This document shows positions 11,674 through 22,305 of a DNA stretch of 64,000 bases, in pieces. Source of the DNA: Raphanus sativus (Eukaryota; Streptophyta; Magnoliopsida; Brassicales; Brassicaceae); the NCBI RefSeq assembly GCF_000801105.2, contig NC_079515.1, positions 12,462,001-12,526,000 on the forward strand. Direction: 5' to 3'. The notes beneath the pieces were generated by a model that was not told where the DNA came from, searched no databases, and saw nothing but the letters and a program-made list of their open reading frames with translations. Each line of letters begins with the position of its first letter. Position 1 is the stretch's first letter. The translations under genes and the position numbers were made by a program.

Positions 11674-12500
11674 TTTTTTTTTTTTTTTTTTTTTACTAAT
11701 TTCGAGGAAATTTCGAGGGAAGTTAGGGTTTCCTCGAAATTTCCTCGGAATTACCCTTAACGGTTTAGGGGTTTGATAAAAATTACCTAGATCCTCGAAA
11801 TTTCCTCGAAATATTCCGAGGAAATTTCGACGACAAAGATAATTTTAGGAGTTTGATTTAAAACACCTTTTTTCGTCGAAATACCCTCGAAATTTTTTGG
11901 TGTTCCTCGAAATTCCGTCGAAATATTTCGAGGGAATTTCGAGGACCTAGCCAATTTTTTGGTGTTCCTCGAAATTCCGTCGAAATATTTCGACGGAATT
12001 TCGAGGAACAGGGGGTTTTAAACCGAAAACAACGTTTTGCGGATTGAATAACACGTATATAACCTTCATTAAGTGTCTTAGCCAGATTATAAAGTCCAAC
12101 TTTAGGGTTTTAACCCGAAAACAATGTTTTGCGGATTGAGACGAAAACCACACAACATAAGATAAACACTTATACGTTTTAATAAACGTTAAAGGAAATA
12201 CTTACAATAATTTTTGTAATTGTGTTATTTCATTATTTATGATCATCTATACAAAGAAACCTCATTATTATGAATTACATTCGTATAAGAAATGACATAG
12301 GGAAAAAAATCGATGTTTTCAAAACCCCAAACCCTATTTCCTCGAAATTTCCTCACAATATTGTGAGGAAATTTCGAGGAATGGTTTCCTCGGACTGTTT
12401 TTCATTAACCAGGAAACCCTAGCCGCGAACAAGAGAATTTCGAGGAAATTTCGACGACCATGTTAAAAAATTTCGAGGAAATTTCGACGGACCCTGTCCG
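11674..12500. repeat. internal cluster of subterminal-type repeats between the two CACTA genes
   Basis: After a T tract (about 11674-11693), positions 11697-12010 and 12335-12490 hold many CCTCGAAATTTCCTCG / GAGGAAATTTCGACG motifs of the same kind as at the element's ends. A 60 bp unit beginning AATTTTTTGGTGTTCCTCG is repeated in tandem at about 11890 and 11953. A unit with GAAAACAACGTTTTGCGGATTGA recurs about 95 bp apart (near 12025 and 12118). The region probably combines the terminator of the first gene and the promoter of the second. Confidence 0.75.
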
Positions 12501-12519
12501 TCGGACCCCTCATAAATTA

Positions 12520-12721
12520 GGTTTTCATTCTTTTCTTCCCCATTTCTCTCCTTCTCGATTTTCCTCTCTTCCTCACCGCCTCCTTCTCCTCTCCTCTCTC
12601 TTCCTCGCGGCTCCTCTCCTTCTCCTCTCCTCTTCCTCGACGGATCTCCTCTCCTCTCCTCTCCTCTCCTCTCTTCCTCTCGGCCTCTTTCCTCTCCTCT
12701 CTTCCTCTCCTCTCTTCCCAT
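12520..12721 (+). promoter_or_regulatory. CT-rich leader before the second CACTA gene
   Basis: A long CTCCTCTCC/CTTCCTCTC tract ends at a plausible donor (AT|GTAAGT at 12722). It looks like a pyrimidine-rich 5' UTR exon of the gene at 13357-14995. An open frame of about 98 codons crosses it but is simple-sequence and joins poorly to the next exon. Confidence 0.45.
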
Positions 12722-12849
12722 GTAAGTTCATATCTCTTCTCTTCCTCTCTTTATAGATCTCGAAACTTAGATTGTTAGATAGAAAATTCTAGGATTGAAT
12801 GGAATATTTAGGATTTGCATGTTTGGATTGTTGTTTGGATTGTTGGTAT

Positions 12850-13330
12850 ATTTTTTTTTTGATTTATTTTGTGTTTTTGATTTTTTTAAAACGTTTTTTT
12901 GATTTTTTAAAACGTTTTTTTGATTTTAAAACTATTTTTTGAATTTTTAAAACGTTTTTTTTTATTTTTAAAACGTTTTTTTGATTTTTAAAACGTTTTT
13001 TGGATTTTAAAACTATTTTTTGAATTTTTAAAACGTTTTTTTTGATTTTAAAACGTTTTTTTTATTTTTAAAACGTTTTTTGATTTTTAAAACTATTTTT
13101 ATATATTAAAACTATTTTTATATATTAAAACTATTTTTTTATTTATTAAACTATTTTTAATATATTAAAACTATTTTTAATATATTAAAACTATTTTTTG
13201 TAATTATTAAACTATTTTTAATATTTAAAACTATTTTATATATTAAATCTATTTTTAATATATCAAAACTATTTTTTGTAATTATTAAACAATTTTGATA
13301 TATTAACAAATTAAATAAATAATTGTATAT
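12850..13330. repeat. AT-rich tandem repeat in the presumed first intron
   Basis: About 18-20 bp units, first TTTTTAAAACGTTTTTTTGA-like (about 12885-13085), then TATTAAAACTATTTTTA-like (about 13085-13290). The two flavours grade into each other. It lies between the CT-rich leader and the first recognisable coding exon. Confidence 0.8.
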
Positions 13331-13356
13331 ATTAAATAAAATTTATTTATATAAAG

Positions 13357-14995
13357 GTCTCAAGAGGAACATACCCCTCTCGACAGCGTCGTGGTCGTGG
13401 TGGTTCGGGGAGCGGCTCCATTGCGGGTTCCGCATCGCCGTACAGCTCCTACCAGACATCTCCTTCTCCATTTCCCTCTCATTCTCCTCCCGCTCCCGGT
13501 GTGGCACCCACTCCTGCTCCTGCTCATGCTCCTGCTCATCCGGCACTTCTGAGAGTTGCGGAGTTTGTTCGACAGCCGGGTCGTGACCATCTTCCATATC
13601 TCACTCAGTATCCACGTGGACAGGGTCAGACATGGTAATTAAATCTATTTTTTTTTCATTAAAATTTGATTCATTTAAAATATTTAATTCTAAAATAATT
13701 AATTCTTTTTATTAGGTTTGACCGATCCGGGAACGGGATCAGCGGATGGATCAACAGTATGATGTACTCGTCCCTCGACAATGGACATCCGACTTTCACC
13801 GACTTCCCTCTCGAGAAGCAGCATATGTGGTTTCAACAGTTTGCGGTAAGTTTTCTATTTTTTACTTATTTTTTACTTATTTTTTTCATCTTTAATATTA
13901 ATTTTCTACTAATTGTGTTTTATTTTCAGCAACAATTCAACTGGAATGCCGATGATACGTTGTTTATCTATTACCACTTCGTCCATAAAGTTATGGACAA
14001 CTATGGGAAGCAGATGCACTCGTGGAAGAAGAAGTGGGAAATAAACAAGGTTCGTTTTTATTTATGATACAATTTTTTTATTTTTTAAAATATTTTTTTA
14101 TTTATTTAACAATTTTTTTTTAAAGATTCCAAAGGGGATGGACCCGACGGTCTGGCGGGAGTTGAGTGAGCATTGGAGTAAGAACGAAGTCAGAGCAACT
14201 TCTTCCACCAACTCCACCAACCGCAAGAGCGACCGTAAGGAGAAGGGCATGTACGTCCATAACTTGGGTGCTCAGTCTTTAGCCAGTCTGGGAGATCGCT
14301 TGGTAAGCTTGTCGGTTTTTATTATATTATTTAAGATTCTAATATTTTTTTGTGCATTTCTTTTAATTACTAATGTTTGTTTAATTTATGTTTTTTCCAA
14401 GGCGCAAGAAAATGAGGGGGAGCCGGTTGATCATCTCCGCCTAATAAAGACGGCGTATACCAACAAGAAGACCGGCGAGATTGATGATGGTGTTGTGAGG
14501 GATGTGGTCACCCTTATCGACAGTCAGATGGAACAGGAAGTGTCTCAGCTTCAAACCGAGGATGACGATTCCACGGGATCGACCGGCTTGCCTCGGGTTC
14601 GGATCAACCAAATCGTTGAAGCGGTAAGTTCATTTTTTAAAGTTCAATCCTTTTTTATATTATTTAAATTTTTATATTATTTAAATTTACACTTTCTTTT
14701 TCAGTCGGTTCCAAAGAAGAAGGGCCGTTTGTTCGGTTTGGCTCGTCGGTCTCCCTCGGTTCCGTCTGCTTCTGCACCACCACCGTCCTATGTTGATCAA
14801 GAAGTCCTTCTGAGCCAGATGAGGGACAAGGATGCTCGCATATCTGCGCTGGAGTCCATGGTGGCGAGTCAAGAGGCGGGCTGGGAGGCACAGAGGAAGC
14901 TGAACGAGCAAATGATGGCGATGATGAGGAGCATGAACCCGAACGCCAACGTCGACTTCCCGAACATGCCAGACCCGGACTTCCAAACCCCGTAG
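13357..14995 (+). CDS. second CACTA gene (Transposase_24 / Ptta-En/Spm type), 6 exons, start unresolved
   Basis: Exons inferred from GT-AG borders: 13357-13634, 13716-13845, 13930-14049, 14126-14302, 14402-14623, 14705-14995. They join to 406 codons including the stop, with no break. The N-terminal part is a Gly/Arg/Ser and Pro/Ala-rich stretch without any Met. The core ([60 protein letters not shown]) matches the plant Ptta/En/Spm transposase family (PF03004), probably the accessory DNA-binding protein comparable to TNPA. The C-terminus predicts a coiled coil ([19 protein letters not shown]). The start codon must come from an upstream exon, but I found no join that gives a clean in-frame ATG. 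Confidence 0.8.
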
Positions 14996-15153
14996 TTTAA
15001 TTTATTTCAAAAACTCTAAATGTTTTCTTTTCGTTTGTATGACTTTGAATTTTAAATAATATGTTTTTAATTTAAATTTTAATTTTATATTTACGAATTT
15101 AAAATTTAAAAATATTATTTTTTAAAAAAAAAATTTTTTTAAAAAATTTAATT

Positions 15154-15443
15154 TTCGGAATATTCCGAGGAACAGATGTCCTCGGTATATACCGAGGGAA
15201 GCGTTCCTCGGTATATTCCGAGGGAGGGTTCCTCGAAAATTTTCGAGGAAAGCAGCCCTCGAAAATTTTCGAGGAACCTGTCCCTCGGAAAATTTCGACG
15301 AACAGCTTTCCTCGAAAATTTTCGAGGAACACCTTTCGTCGGAATTTTCCGAGGGACAGGTTCCTCGAAAATTTTCGTAGGTCATTCCCTCGGTATAATC
15401 CTCGGTATATACCGAGGGAATTGTTCCTCAATATATTCCGAGG
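15154..15443. repeat. periodic palindrome array, CACTA 3' subterminal region
   Basis: A run of 18 bp palindromes of the forms CCTCGGTATATACCGAGG and CCTCGAAAATTTTCGAGG starts at about 15154, 15180, 15206, 15231, 15257, 15283, 15310, 15337, 15363, 15400 and 15426 (a half unit at 15388). Spacing is 25-27 bp over most of the run. The element's 5' end has related half-sites but not this regular array. Likely binding sites for an element protein, by analogy with En/Spm. Confidence 0.88.
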
Positions 15444-15580
15444 ACCTCTTCGACGAAGGTCAGTCCTCTAAATTTCCTCGGAAATATGTTTCCTCGAAAT
15501 TCCGTCACAAAATTTCGAGGAAATTTCGACGGAAAATGAAATTTCGACGAGTTTTTTTCGAGGGACATTTTCTTGTAGTG

Positions 15581-15583
15581 AGC
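15581..15583. repeat. 3 bp TSD (AGC), right
   Basis: Matches AGC at 7605-7607 and closes the CACTA insertion. Confidence 0.85.
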
Positions 15584-16641
15584 GGGGAACTGTGATTTAT
15601 CAATCGGAAGTGACAGAAGCATATGGTACTAAATAATGCCATCGTCCAAAACATTCAGCTCTATATATTTCAACCAAAGTCTGATTATATGTCCCAGTTG
15701 ACCACAATACTACATGTAGTAAGCAACTACGCATATTAGATATCCACCATAGATATAGTCTGTTTTTACAACCATCAGCAATTTTGAAAGAAAGCTTTAG
15801 TTAACTCTTGCGTTTACCAGATTCTTGGTGTCATCCATGAAAATTGAGTCTAGTAAGGTTTATGCATTGCCGTTAAAGAACCTAAGCCAGCTATATGGCT
15901 TATTCTGGGGATTGAACAAAGAATTAGGTACTCTTTTCACGGTTACCTTAACTGAAATAATTTTGATCCCAGGAATTGCAAGTGTGCATGTGATGTTTAT
16001 GAAATCATAGGAAATGTAAATCTCGATTTTTAACAAAAAGACGACAACATGGAAAGCATTGAAATCTTGATGTTAAGATTTGGAAATATAGTAATCTTCA
16101 CGTTTGTGCAGATTGTGTAAAATAAAAGACATACGTACGCTCCTACGATGGACATCGAATAATAGAACAAAAAAATGATTCCGTGATCCTTTTTTCTCAT
16201 GTTGACATATACGAAAATTTGTAAAATAGCAACATGTTATTTCCAAGAAAATTAGAAGAACGAAAACGAAAGGATAGTAGTAATACCCACACCTCCTAAC
16301 ATGCATAAATGATTTCACACATAAGTAACTTGTCACCTAAGAAACATTTATAAAAAAGTGGGGAAAAAAGACCTGAGACTATGAGGAAGCACCTGCATGG
16401 GTCCCACACTTGTCCGTGATACCGTAAAAGCAAAACACGACCTTGCCACGTTATCACAAAAGTAAGCCACATCACACATGTCTCACTCTCAACACTTCTT
16501 ACTGCTATACTATTTCCCATTTTCACTTGACCTTATATTTTCTTGTTTATATAAACCCACAAGCTTCCTTTTAATTTCTTTACCAAAAGCAAACATATAA
16601 GCGAAAAAAAAAGGAAGAGAGGAGAGAAGAGGGAAAAAAAA
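15584..16641 (+). promoter_or_regulatory. HSFC1 upstream region and 5' UTR
   Basis: About 1.06 kb between the CACTA terminus and the HSFC1 start codon, with no other gene. A good TATA box (TATATAAA, 16548-16555) lies 87-94 bp before the ATG. A purine-rich leader (GGAAGAGAGGAGAGAAGAGGG) precedes the ATG at 16642. ACGT cores occur near 16133 and 16447 (CCACGTTA), but I see no array of GAA/TTC heat-shock elements strong enough to call. Confidence 0.6.
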
Positions 16642-17676
16642 ATGGAGGACGACAATAATAATAACACCAACACAAACGTGATCGCACCTTTCGTTGCGAA
16701 GACATATCAGATGGTCAACGACCCTTCGACCGATTGGCTCATCACTTGGGGGCCTGCGCACAACAGCTTCATCGTCGTTGATCCTCTCGACTTCTCTCAA
16801 CGAATCTTGCCTGCTTATTTCAAACACAACAATTTCAGCAGCTTTGTCCGTCAACTCAACACCTATGTAATTACTATACGCCCTCTCTTGATTTCCATAC
16901 CAACTAATATGCTCGGAGTTAATATTATTCTGCTATGTTTTTTTTTTAATTTTCAGGGGTTTAGGAAAGTGGATCCAGACCGGTGGGAGTTTGCGAACGA
17001 GCATTTTCTCAGAGGGCAGAAGCACCTGCTCAAGAACATAGCGCGTAGGAAACACGCGCGTGGGCTGATGTACGGTCAGGAGATGGAGGACGGTGAGATC
17101 GTGAGGGAGATCGAACGGTTGAAAGATGAGCAGAGAGATCTTGAGTTAGAGATTCAGAGGATGAACCAAAGGATCGAGGCTACGGAGAAGCGGCCGGAGC
17201 AGATGATGGCGTTTCTTTACAAGGTCGTTGAGGATCCCGACCTCCTCCCGAGGATGATGCTCGAGAAAGAGCGGACAAAGCTAGTCTCCGACAAGAAGAA
17301 GCGTCGTGTCACGGTGAAGTCAGAGGAGGAGGAAGAAAACGAGAGGGTCTTTGGGATTATTTCACCGTCACCGTCTCCGCCGGAGAATCTTTACCGGACG
17401 CAGTCGCCGGAGAATTCTATGGGATGGGTTGTTCCGATGCAGAAGCCGGGCAAGTTTGGTAGTTACAACGAGACTGGTCTGATTTCCACTTCGTCGGCGT
17501 CATCATCTTTAACGTCGACGTTGTCGCTGCCGGAGAGCGTGAACGGAGGCGGCGGAGGATGTGGGAGTATTCAGGGAGAAACAAGATACATAGAAGCGGC
17601 GACGTTTGGAGGAGTGGTAGAGTCAAATCCACAAACACCGCCTTATCCGTTTTCTTTGTTTCGAGGTGGCTTTTAG
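16642..17676 (+). CDS. HSFC1: heat shock transcription factor class C1
   Basis: Nuclear transcription factor that binds heat-shock elements and acts in stress responses. Exons 16642-16866 and 16957-17676 give 314 residues. DNA-binding domain at about residues 14-107 ([21 protein letters not shown], then [20 protein letters not shown]). The intron falls exactly after NTY, the conserved intron position of plant HSF genes. Residues 118-165 form the short class C heptad-repeat oligomerisation region ([13 protein letters not shown]). KKKRR at 188-192 is a candidate nuclear localisation signal. No AHA activation motif is evident, as expected for class C. The C-terminus ends PFSLFRGGF, and the overall sequence reads as the orthologue of Arabidopsis HSFC1. 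The 90 bp intron has no in-frame stop, an oddity noted separately. This is the only intact host gene in the window. Confidence 0.96.
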   Translation: MEDDNNNNTNTNVIAPFVAKTYQMVNDPSTDWLITWGPAHNSFIVVDPLDFSQRILPAYFKHNNFSSFVRQLNTYVITIRPLLISIPTNMLGVNIILLCFFFNFQGFRKVDPDRWEFANEHFLRGQKHLLKNIARRKHARGLMYGQEMEDGEIVREIERLKDEQRDLELEIQRMNQRIEATEKRPEQMMAFLYKVVEDPDLLPRMMLEKERTKLVSDKKKRRVTVKSEEEEENERVFGIISPSPSPPENLYRTQSPENSMGWVVPMQKPGKFGSYNETGLISTSSASSSLTSTLSLPESVNGGGGGCGSIQGETRYIEAATFGGVVESNPQTPPYPFSLFRGGF

Positions 17677-20600
17677 TCTTTTAGCTTCACATGATCTATG
17701 ATCTGTGTTTCTTTATCTATTATTTTTTGTTTTTCTTTTCTCTTACTTATTAATGTATAACCACCAGAAAAGGTAGATCGATTGTTGTTAGTTACAGGGA
17801 GACAGAGTCAGTAGTTATCGTTTTATAGAAAGTTGACAGTATATATTTTCTGATTATATCGTTAAAAGTTCAATTCATATGAGGACTTTGTTTTTTTTCT
17901 AAGTATTTTCAGGTGATTTGTAATTTATTCACACTTCGTAATAACAACAATTTTTGATCTTCTTAATTGTTTTGGAGATTTGGAATTTGAGTATTGGATG
18001 TCAAAGAGAAAAAAATGTTTTGAGGTTTTGGAAATTTGAGTATTAGAACTATTTTTCTTTTGGGAAATTCTCTCTTAAATAGCCAACTTTAAAGTTTTTC
18101 CAATCAAAAAGTTCTCAAGGAAGCAAAATGACTAAAATAATTTAACTGAAGAGGTAAAAGATTTTTCTATCCCTTGTTTCACAGATATATAAATAAAAAA
18201 ATATTTTTGTATAGCTTCGAACTATGCTTTAAATTTGAATTTTAAAAAATTTCAATTTTTTTCCAGATTTTGTTTTTAACTTTTTCGGAATTCAAATTTC
18301 TTTTTAAAACTATTTCAAAAATTTTATTCTTAATTTTAAATAATTTTTTTTTATTTTTAAAAGATTTTAAACCATACATCTAAAACACCTACCATTTATT
18401 TCTAAACCATAGGTCTAAATTAGTTAATCATAAAAATATAAATGTATATACACTCTTTAATGAAATTTTGTTGGTCACTTTCTTCTTGAGAACTTTTTGG
18501 TGAAAAAAAAGTTTTAAAAATTATCCTAGAGAATTTCTCATCTCTTTCTGTGTTTCCAACTTTAAATTTTTATGTAAATTTTAAAAATTTAATATATAAA
18601 CTTATCTAAAATGGAAGTCTTTTTGTTTGGTCAAGAATTCATTAATGATTCTTCATCATGTGATCTAAGTTTCAATTGTCGGAAAAAAATGAATTATGTA
18701 GAATATTAAAGAAAAAATTTTACATAATATTATAAGCATTGCGTAAGAAGTTTGAGCAATTGAAAATCATAAGACAGCTGAAAGTAATGTAATCGGAAAT
18801 AAGTTCTCATAGAAGAAATAAAATTGTCAATTGTAATATCAGTGATATAATGTTTAGCATAATTTGTAATAACATAGTTAATATATCCAGACCAGACCAA
18901 ATAATAAAAAAACCATCTTTAATATAAGAATCGATCAAATATCAGCCAGACCAAAATATATCCCATAACTAGTGAATCCAACCGCAATGATGCACTGATT
19001 CAAACAACCGATGCCATTCTGACTCAGCATAAAATATCACCACTTGGGAACCCAACAACACTCCAACCAACGACGGATCCCATACATCTGCTCCAAAGAA
19101 CTCTTCAGCCGTGAACGTGACGACTCTCTCCTAAATCCCTCCGGTAAGCCTTCACACTGAAAAACCTAGCTCGCGGCTATGGAATCGGAGAAATAGTTCG
19201 CCTATTGTCAGAGCCAGACCAAGTCAACGGCCTACCTCTCCACTTCCGGAAACAACAAACAATCTAAATAAAAGTCTAAGGATGACACCACACTTGTGGG
19301 ATCAAACACGTTGGAGTGAGGCAACTGCTCGAGCTCTCGAGGCTCGCCTCCTCGACAGACAAAAGTGACTCAACAATTAACGTCGCTACAGCTGAAGGCG
19401 ATCACGTCATGTACCAGTTGACATCGCAGACCTCCTTCCATTTGTGACTTCCCCATAGACCACCCTAGAGTTTGGAGTCGTCAATCGCCACGAGTGATCT
19501 CCACCTCCACCACTGGGCTACAAACCGACAAGAAAACAATGGTTTCAGAGCATTAGAATTTGCACTGAACTCACGTTTTCCAAGACAAAACCCACCTCAA
19601 AAATTTAATCCTCGAGATGATAGGCCTCTAGTAAATCACGTGGATCCGACTAAAGCAGCTCCACTAACGGAAAAGGTCTTATATATTAAGATGCAAAAGG
19701 GTAATTGGAATTTATCGGTTCGGGTTTGCTTCGGGTCTTGTCGGATACAAGTCGGTTTGAGTCTTATATAGTTGGATCCAATAAGGTAATTAATTTTTTT
19801 TTGTTCGGGTTCGGTTTGGTTCCGGATCGGGTTCGGTTTAGATCTTGTCTGGTCCAGCCCCAAAATATCCAAACATACAAAATACCTTAAAATATTTAAA
19901 TACACGAAAATATCCAAAATTTTACCTAAAATCTGATCAGAAGACGTGAAAATTATCCGAAATTTTATCTGATTATCCATATTATATTTTTGAAAATTTA
20001 AAATTTTATCTGAAATCCAAAACCATACCCAAAAATATAAAATCCAAAACTCTAAAAGTTATCCATAATACTAAAATGTACTGAAACATCCATATATATC
20101 TAATATATACTAGAAGTTTCAGGTATTTTGAGTATCCCATCGGGTCTCGGGTTTGGGTCCAAGATCCGTGGGTCCTCCACACAAGACCCACTAAAGTGAA
20201 AAAATTGGTTTGGTTCCTACCAGAACCGGAATTCTCCAGGTCGGTTTGGGGCTGGATCCTCGGATCTTGGTAAAATGCCCAGGCCTACAACGGCCAAGTA
20301 CTACCAAATCCATTACTACATATCAATGTACATGGATCAATTGACCTCAAGTATTTTCCGAGATATGTCGAGCAAACTAATGTGAATCTAATGCAACTTA
20401 ACTTAAGGGTCCACATGTCTACTAGTTCAACACCCAATGTAGATCGCATAATGGAAAAGACTCGATGGTTCCATTTACAAACTGGATAGCCAACACATAC
20501 CTAAGATACACCAAGACATTTAAATTTTCAGAATTCTCAAGGAGATCTGATAAGACCCATATATGTGCCTTTAGGCTGGTATCCCGAGCTCACCTCAACG

Positions 20601-21291
20601 ACAATGAAAAGGAAACATGTTATTGTATAATTTTCGTTGTAAATCTCACAGAACCTGCACTTGATGGTTCACATATTACTCAGGTTATAGATCTATGTTC
20701 AGATTCAGGTCTTCAATATCAGTTTTTTGCCTGAAAAGATAGCCTATATTTATGAAATGACTCGAGTTGGGGAATATGAAAGGTGGAGTAATATTGCTGC
20801 AAGAGACAATATTTGTTAAGTTAGGAGATGAATTTTCCATATAAGATGATGAATTTTCTGATGGGGCTTTGATCTTCCGAGTAAAGACTTGGAATTTTAT
20901 AATGCTCGGTATTGAAAACATATCCTCAGCTTTTTATTAAACAAATTTCTAACCATCCACCCAGATTTAACTATCTACATACTATTACTCGTGTAGCTTC
21001 ATCAGTAATCATTTCAATTAGGAGTTTGACTTATGGCCATTTGACTCGATGGATGTCCTCCTGACTTACATAGCTATTAGTAACTCCATATTCCATCATT
21101 TTGGTTCTCTTATCAGAAAATTGATGGCTGATATCATAGGATGAACCACTGACTGGCTTCAAATGGTAAATGGCGTCCCGCCCCGCACTGCAGTTAATAG
21201 TAACAAAAATTTCTACATATACCATATATCTATACGTTTTTATAACTGTTAGAACCGCACCGGAGTTAAACTGTTTGTCCTGCATCGCTCA
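17677..21291. other. intergenic DNA between HSFC1 and the Tat element
   Basis: No supported gene. 17677-18060 is AT-rich 3' flank. 18061-18540 holds a MITE-like inverted repeat. 18960-19690 is noticeably richer in G+C and looks like a decayed element of unknown class, with no intact ORF. 19690-20290 is a 'ggttcggtttgg / tgggtcc' degenerate repeat. 20290-21290 is anonymous. A frame at 20465-20734 (89 codons, many charged residues) resembles nothing I recognise. Confidence 0.5.
18061..18540. mobile_element. MITE-like element with imperfect inverted ends
   Basis: The left end (GGGAAATTCTCTCTTAAATA...CAAAAAGTTCTCAAGG) is complementary, with mismatches, to the right end around 18476-18540 (CTTGAGAACTTTTTGG...GAGAATTTCTCA). 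About 60 bp arms enclose an AT-rich interior that shares wording with 5040-5330. GAAATTCTC ends are common in Brassicaceae Mutator-derived MITEs. No clean 9 bp TSD was found, so the exact ends are uncertain. Confidence 0.5.
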
Positions 21292-21296
21292 ATCCG
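21292..21296. repeat. 5 bp TSD (ATCCG) of the outer Tat element, left
   Basis: ATCCG directly precedes LTR 1 and recurs at 38320-38324 after LTR 4, proving that these two LTRs bound one insertion. Confidence 0.9.
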
Positions 21297-21859
21297 TGTG
21301 AGGGATTAAACTCACCACCTGGATTTTAGATCAGGTTAAGGTTTAGGAAAGGTTAGAAAAAGATAACGTGGGCTGAATTCCGTAATAACTTGTAGAATGA
21401 ATTATGATTTTGTATTGATAACTTGGTAAAAGATTGGTTACAAAGAGATGTTACTCTTGATGATTACAAAGATAACAAAGTGTTTTTGAGATTATATGAA
21501 TGATCGTGAAAAATGAATAAGGGTCGAATATGGGTTGATTCTGGATCCCCTTCTTTAGTCCTCGACCTTCTCTTTTTAAATAGCCTTGGACTTCTCTTGA
21601 TTATCTTTAACTGATCTCCGAGATCTTCTCCGTTTGTTGAGGAATCCGCAACAGCTTCCCTTTGACCAGGTCCTGCGCTCTTTCTGTTATGATGTGAGCT
21701 TCCTCTTCACCGTGACCTCTTCGAAGATTGCCCTTAGCTTCCAGCCTCCGGCTTCGTATTAAACCTTAGCTAAGGTCGCCGATACGCGTTGGGCTTTATC
21801 ACAGCCCAGTACTTGTTTTGGTTCTATCGTCAGCTAACGGGCCATATTTGGGCCCAACA
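21297..21859 (-). repeat. LTR 1 (3' LTR of the outer Tat element)
   Basis: 563 bp, TG...CA ends, partner of 37759-38319. The polypurine tract lies immediately to the right (its complement TTGCCCCCAGCT at 21860-21872). Confidence 0.92.
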
Positions 21860-22305
21860 ATTGCCCCCAGCTTTCGAGATTAGACTTCGTTATTCTCGGG
21901 AGCTAGACCTAGCCGTCCAGCCTAGATCTTCTTGTTGAGATAATGATTACTGGCTATCTCAACCATATATATTCCTGCCTAATCGGACGGTTGTATTTTT
22001 TCTTCGATTAAATCGACGGTTTAGATTAAGGAGAGTTTGAAATGTGGTTTCCGATTTTCGAGACGTGATGGGATATAAAGCTGCGAGTATTAACTGCTTG
22101 CCTCTCCACTTTCTCCACGCCTCCTACGGTTTCCAAGGTAACTTCTCTCCTCTCCTTTATTTTACTGCGTGTTCTTTTTTTTTTTTATCTCTGTTTCTTG
22201 ATCGAACTTGCTCTTCATCTCTAAGTTCTCTAGAGAATCCGTTCTTGCTCAACTCAACTCGATTCTTCCCTTTTCACCTCCTTTCTCTTTACCCTTTTAC
22301 TTATC

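Larger units (their letters stand above)
7608..15580 (+). mobile_element. complete CACTA (En/Spm) DNA transposon, 7973 bp
   Basis: Terminal inverted repeats are CACTACAAGAAAA (7608-7620) and its exact complement TTTTCTTGTAGTG (15568-15580), flanked by a 3 bp TSD AGC. Both ends carry long subterminal arrays of short CCTCGAAA / TTTCGAGG motifs (7650-7970 and 15150-15565). Two plus-strand genes lie inside: an open multi-exon transposase (8070-11673) and a second multi-exon gene of the Transposase_24 type (13357-14995). Gene content, ends and TSD fit an autonomous CACTA. Brassica is known for an abundant CACTA family (Bot1), and whether this is a member needs an alignment. Perfect TIRs and an unbroken transposase suggest a fairly recent insertion. 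Confidence 0.95.

Noticed and set aside
12419..12756. Open frames on both strands across the CT-rich tract
   Set aside because: Simple-sequence translation (Arg/Glu or Leu/Ser) expected from a microsatellite. No in-frame join to the next exon (one possible splice gives a stop at the junction).
16400..16540. Heat-shock element cluster in the HSFC1 promoter
   Set aside because: Only isolated GAA/TTC triplets were found, not three alternating units at 5 bp spacing.
20465..20734. 89-codon plus-strand frame
   Set aside because: Coding-like composition but no recognisable family; stops follow directly. Mentioned under the intergenic stretch only.
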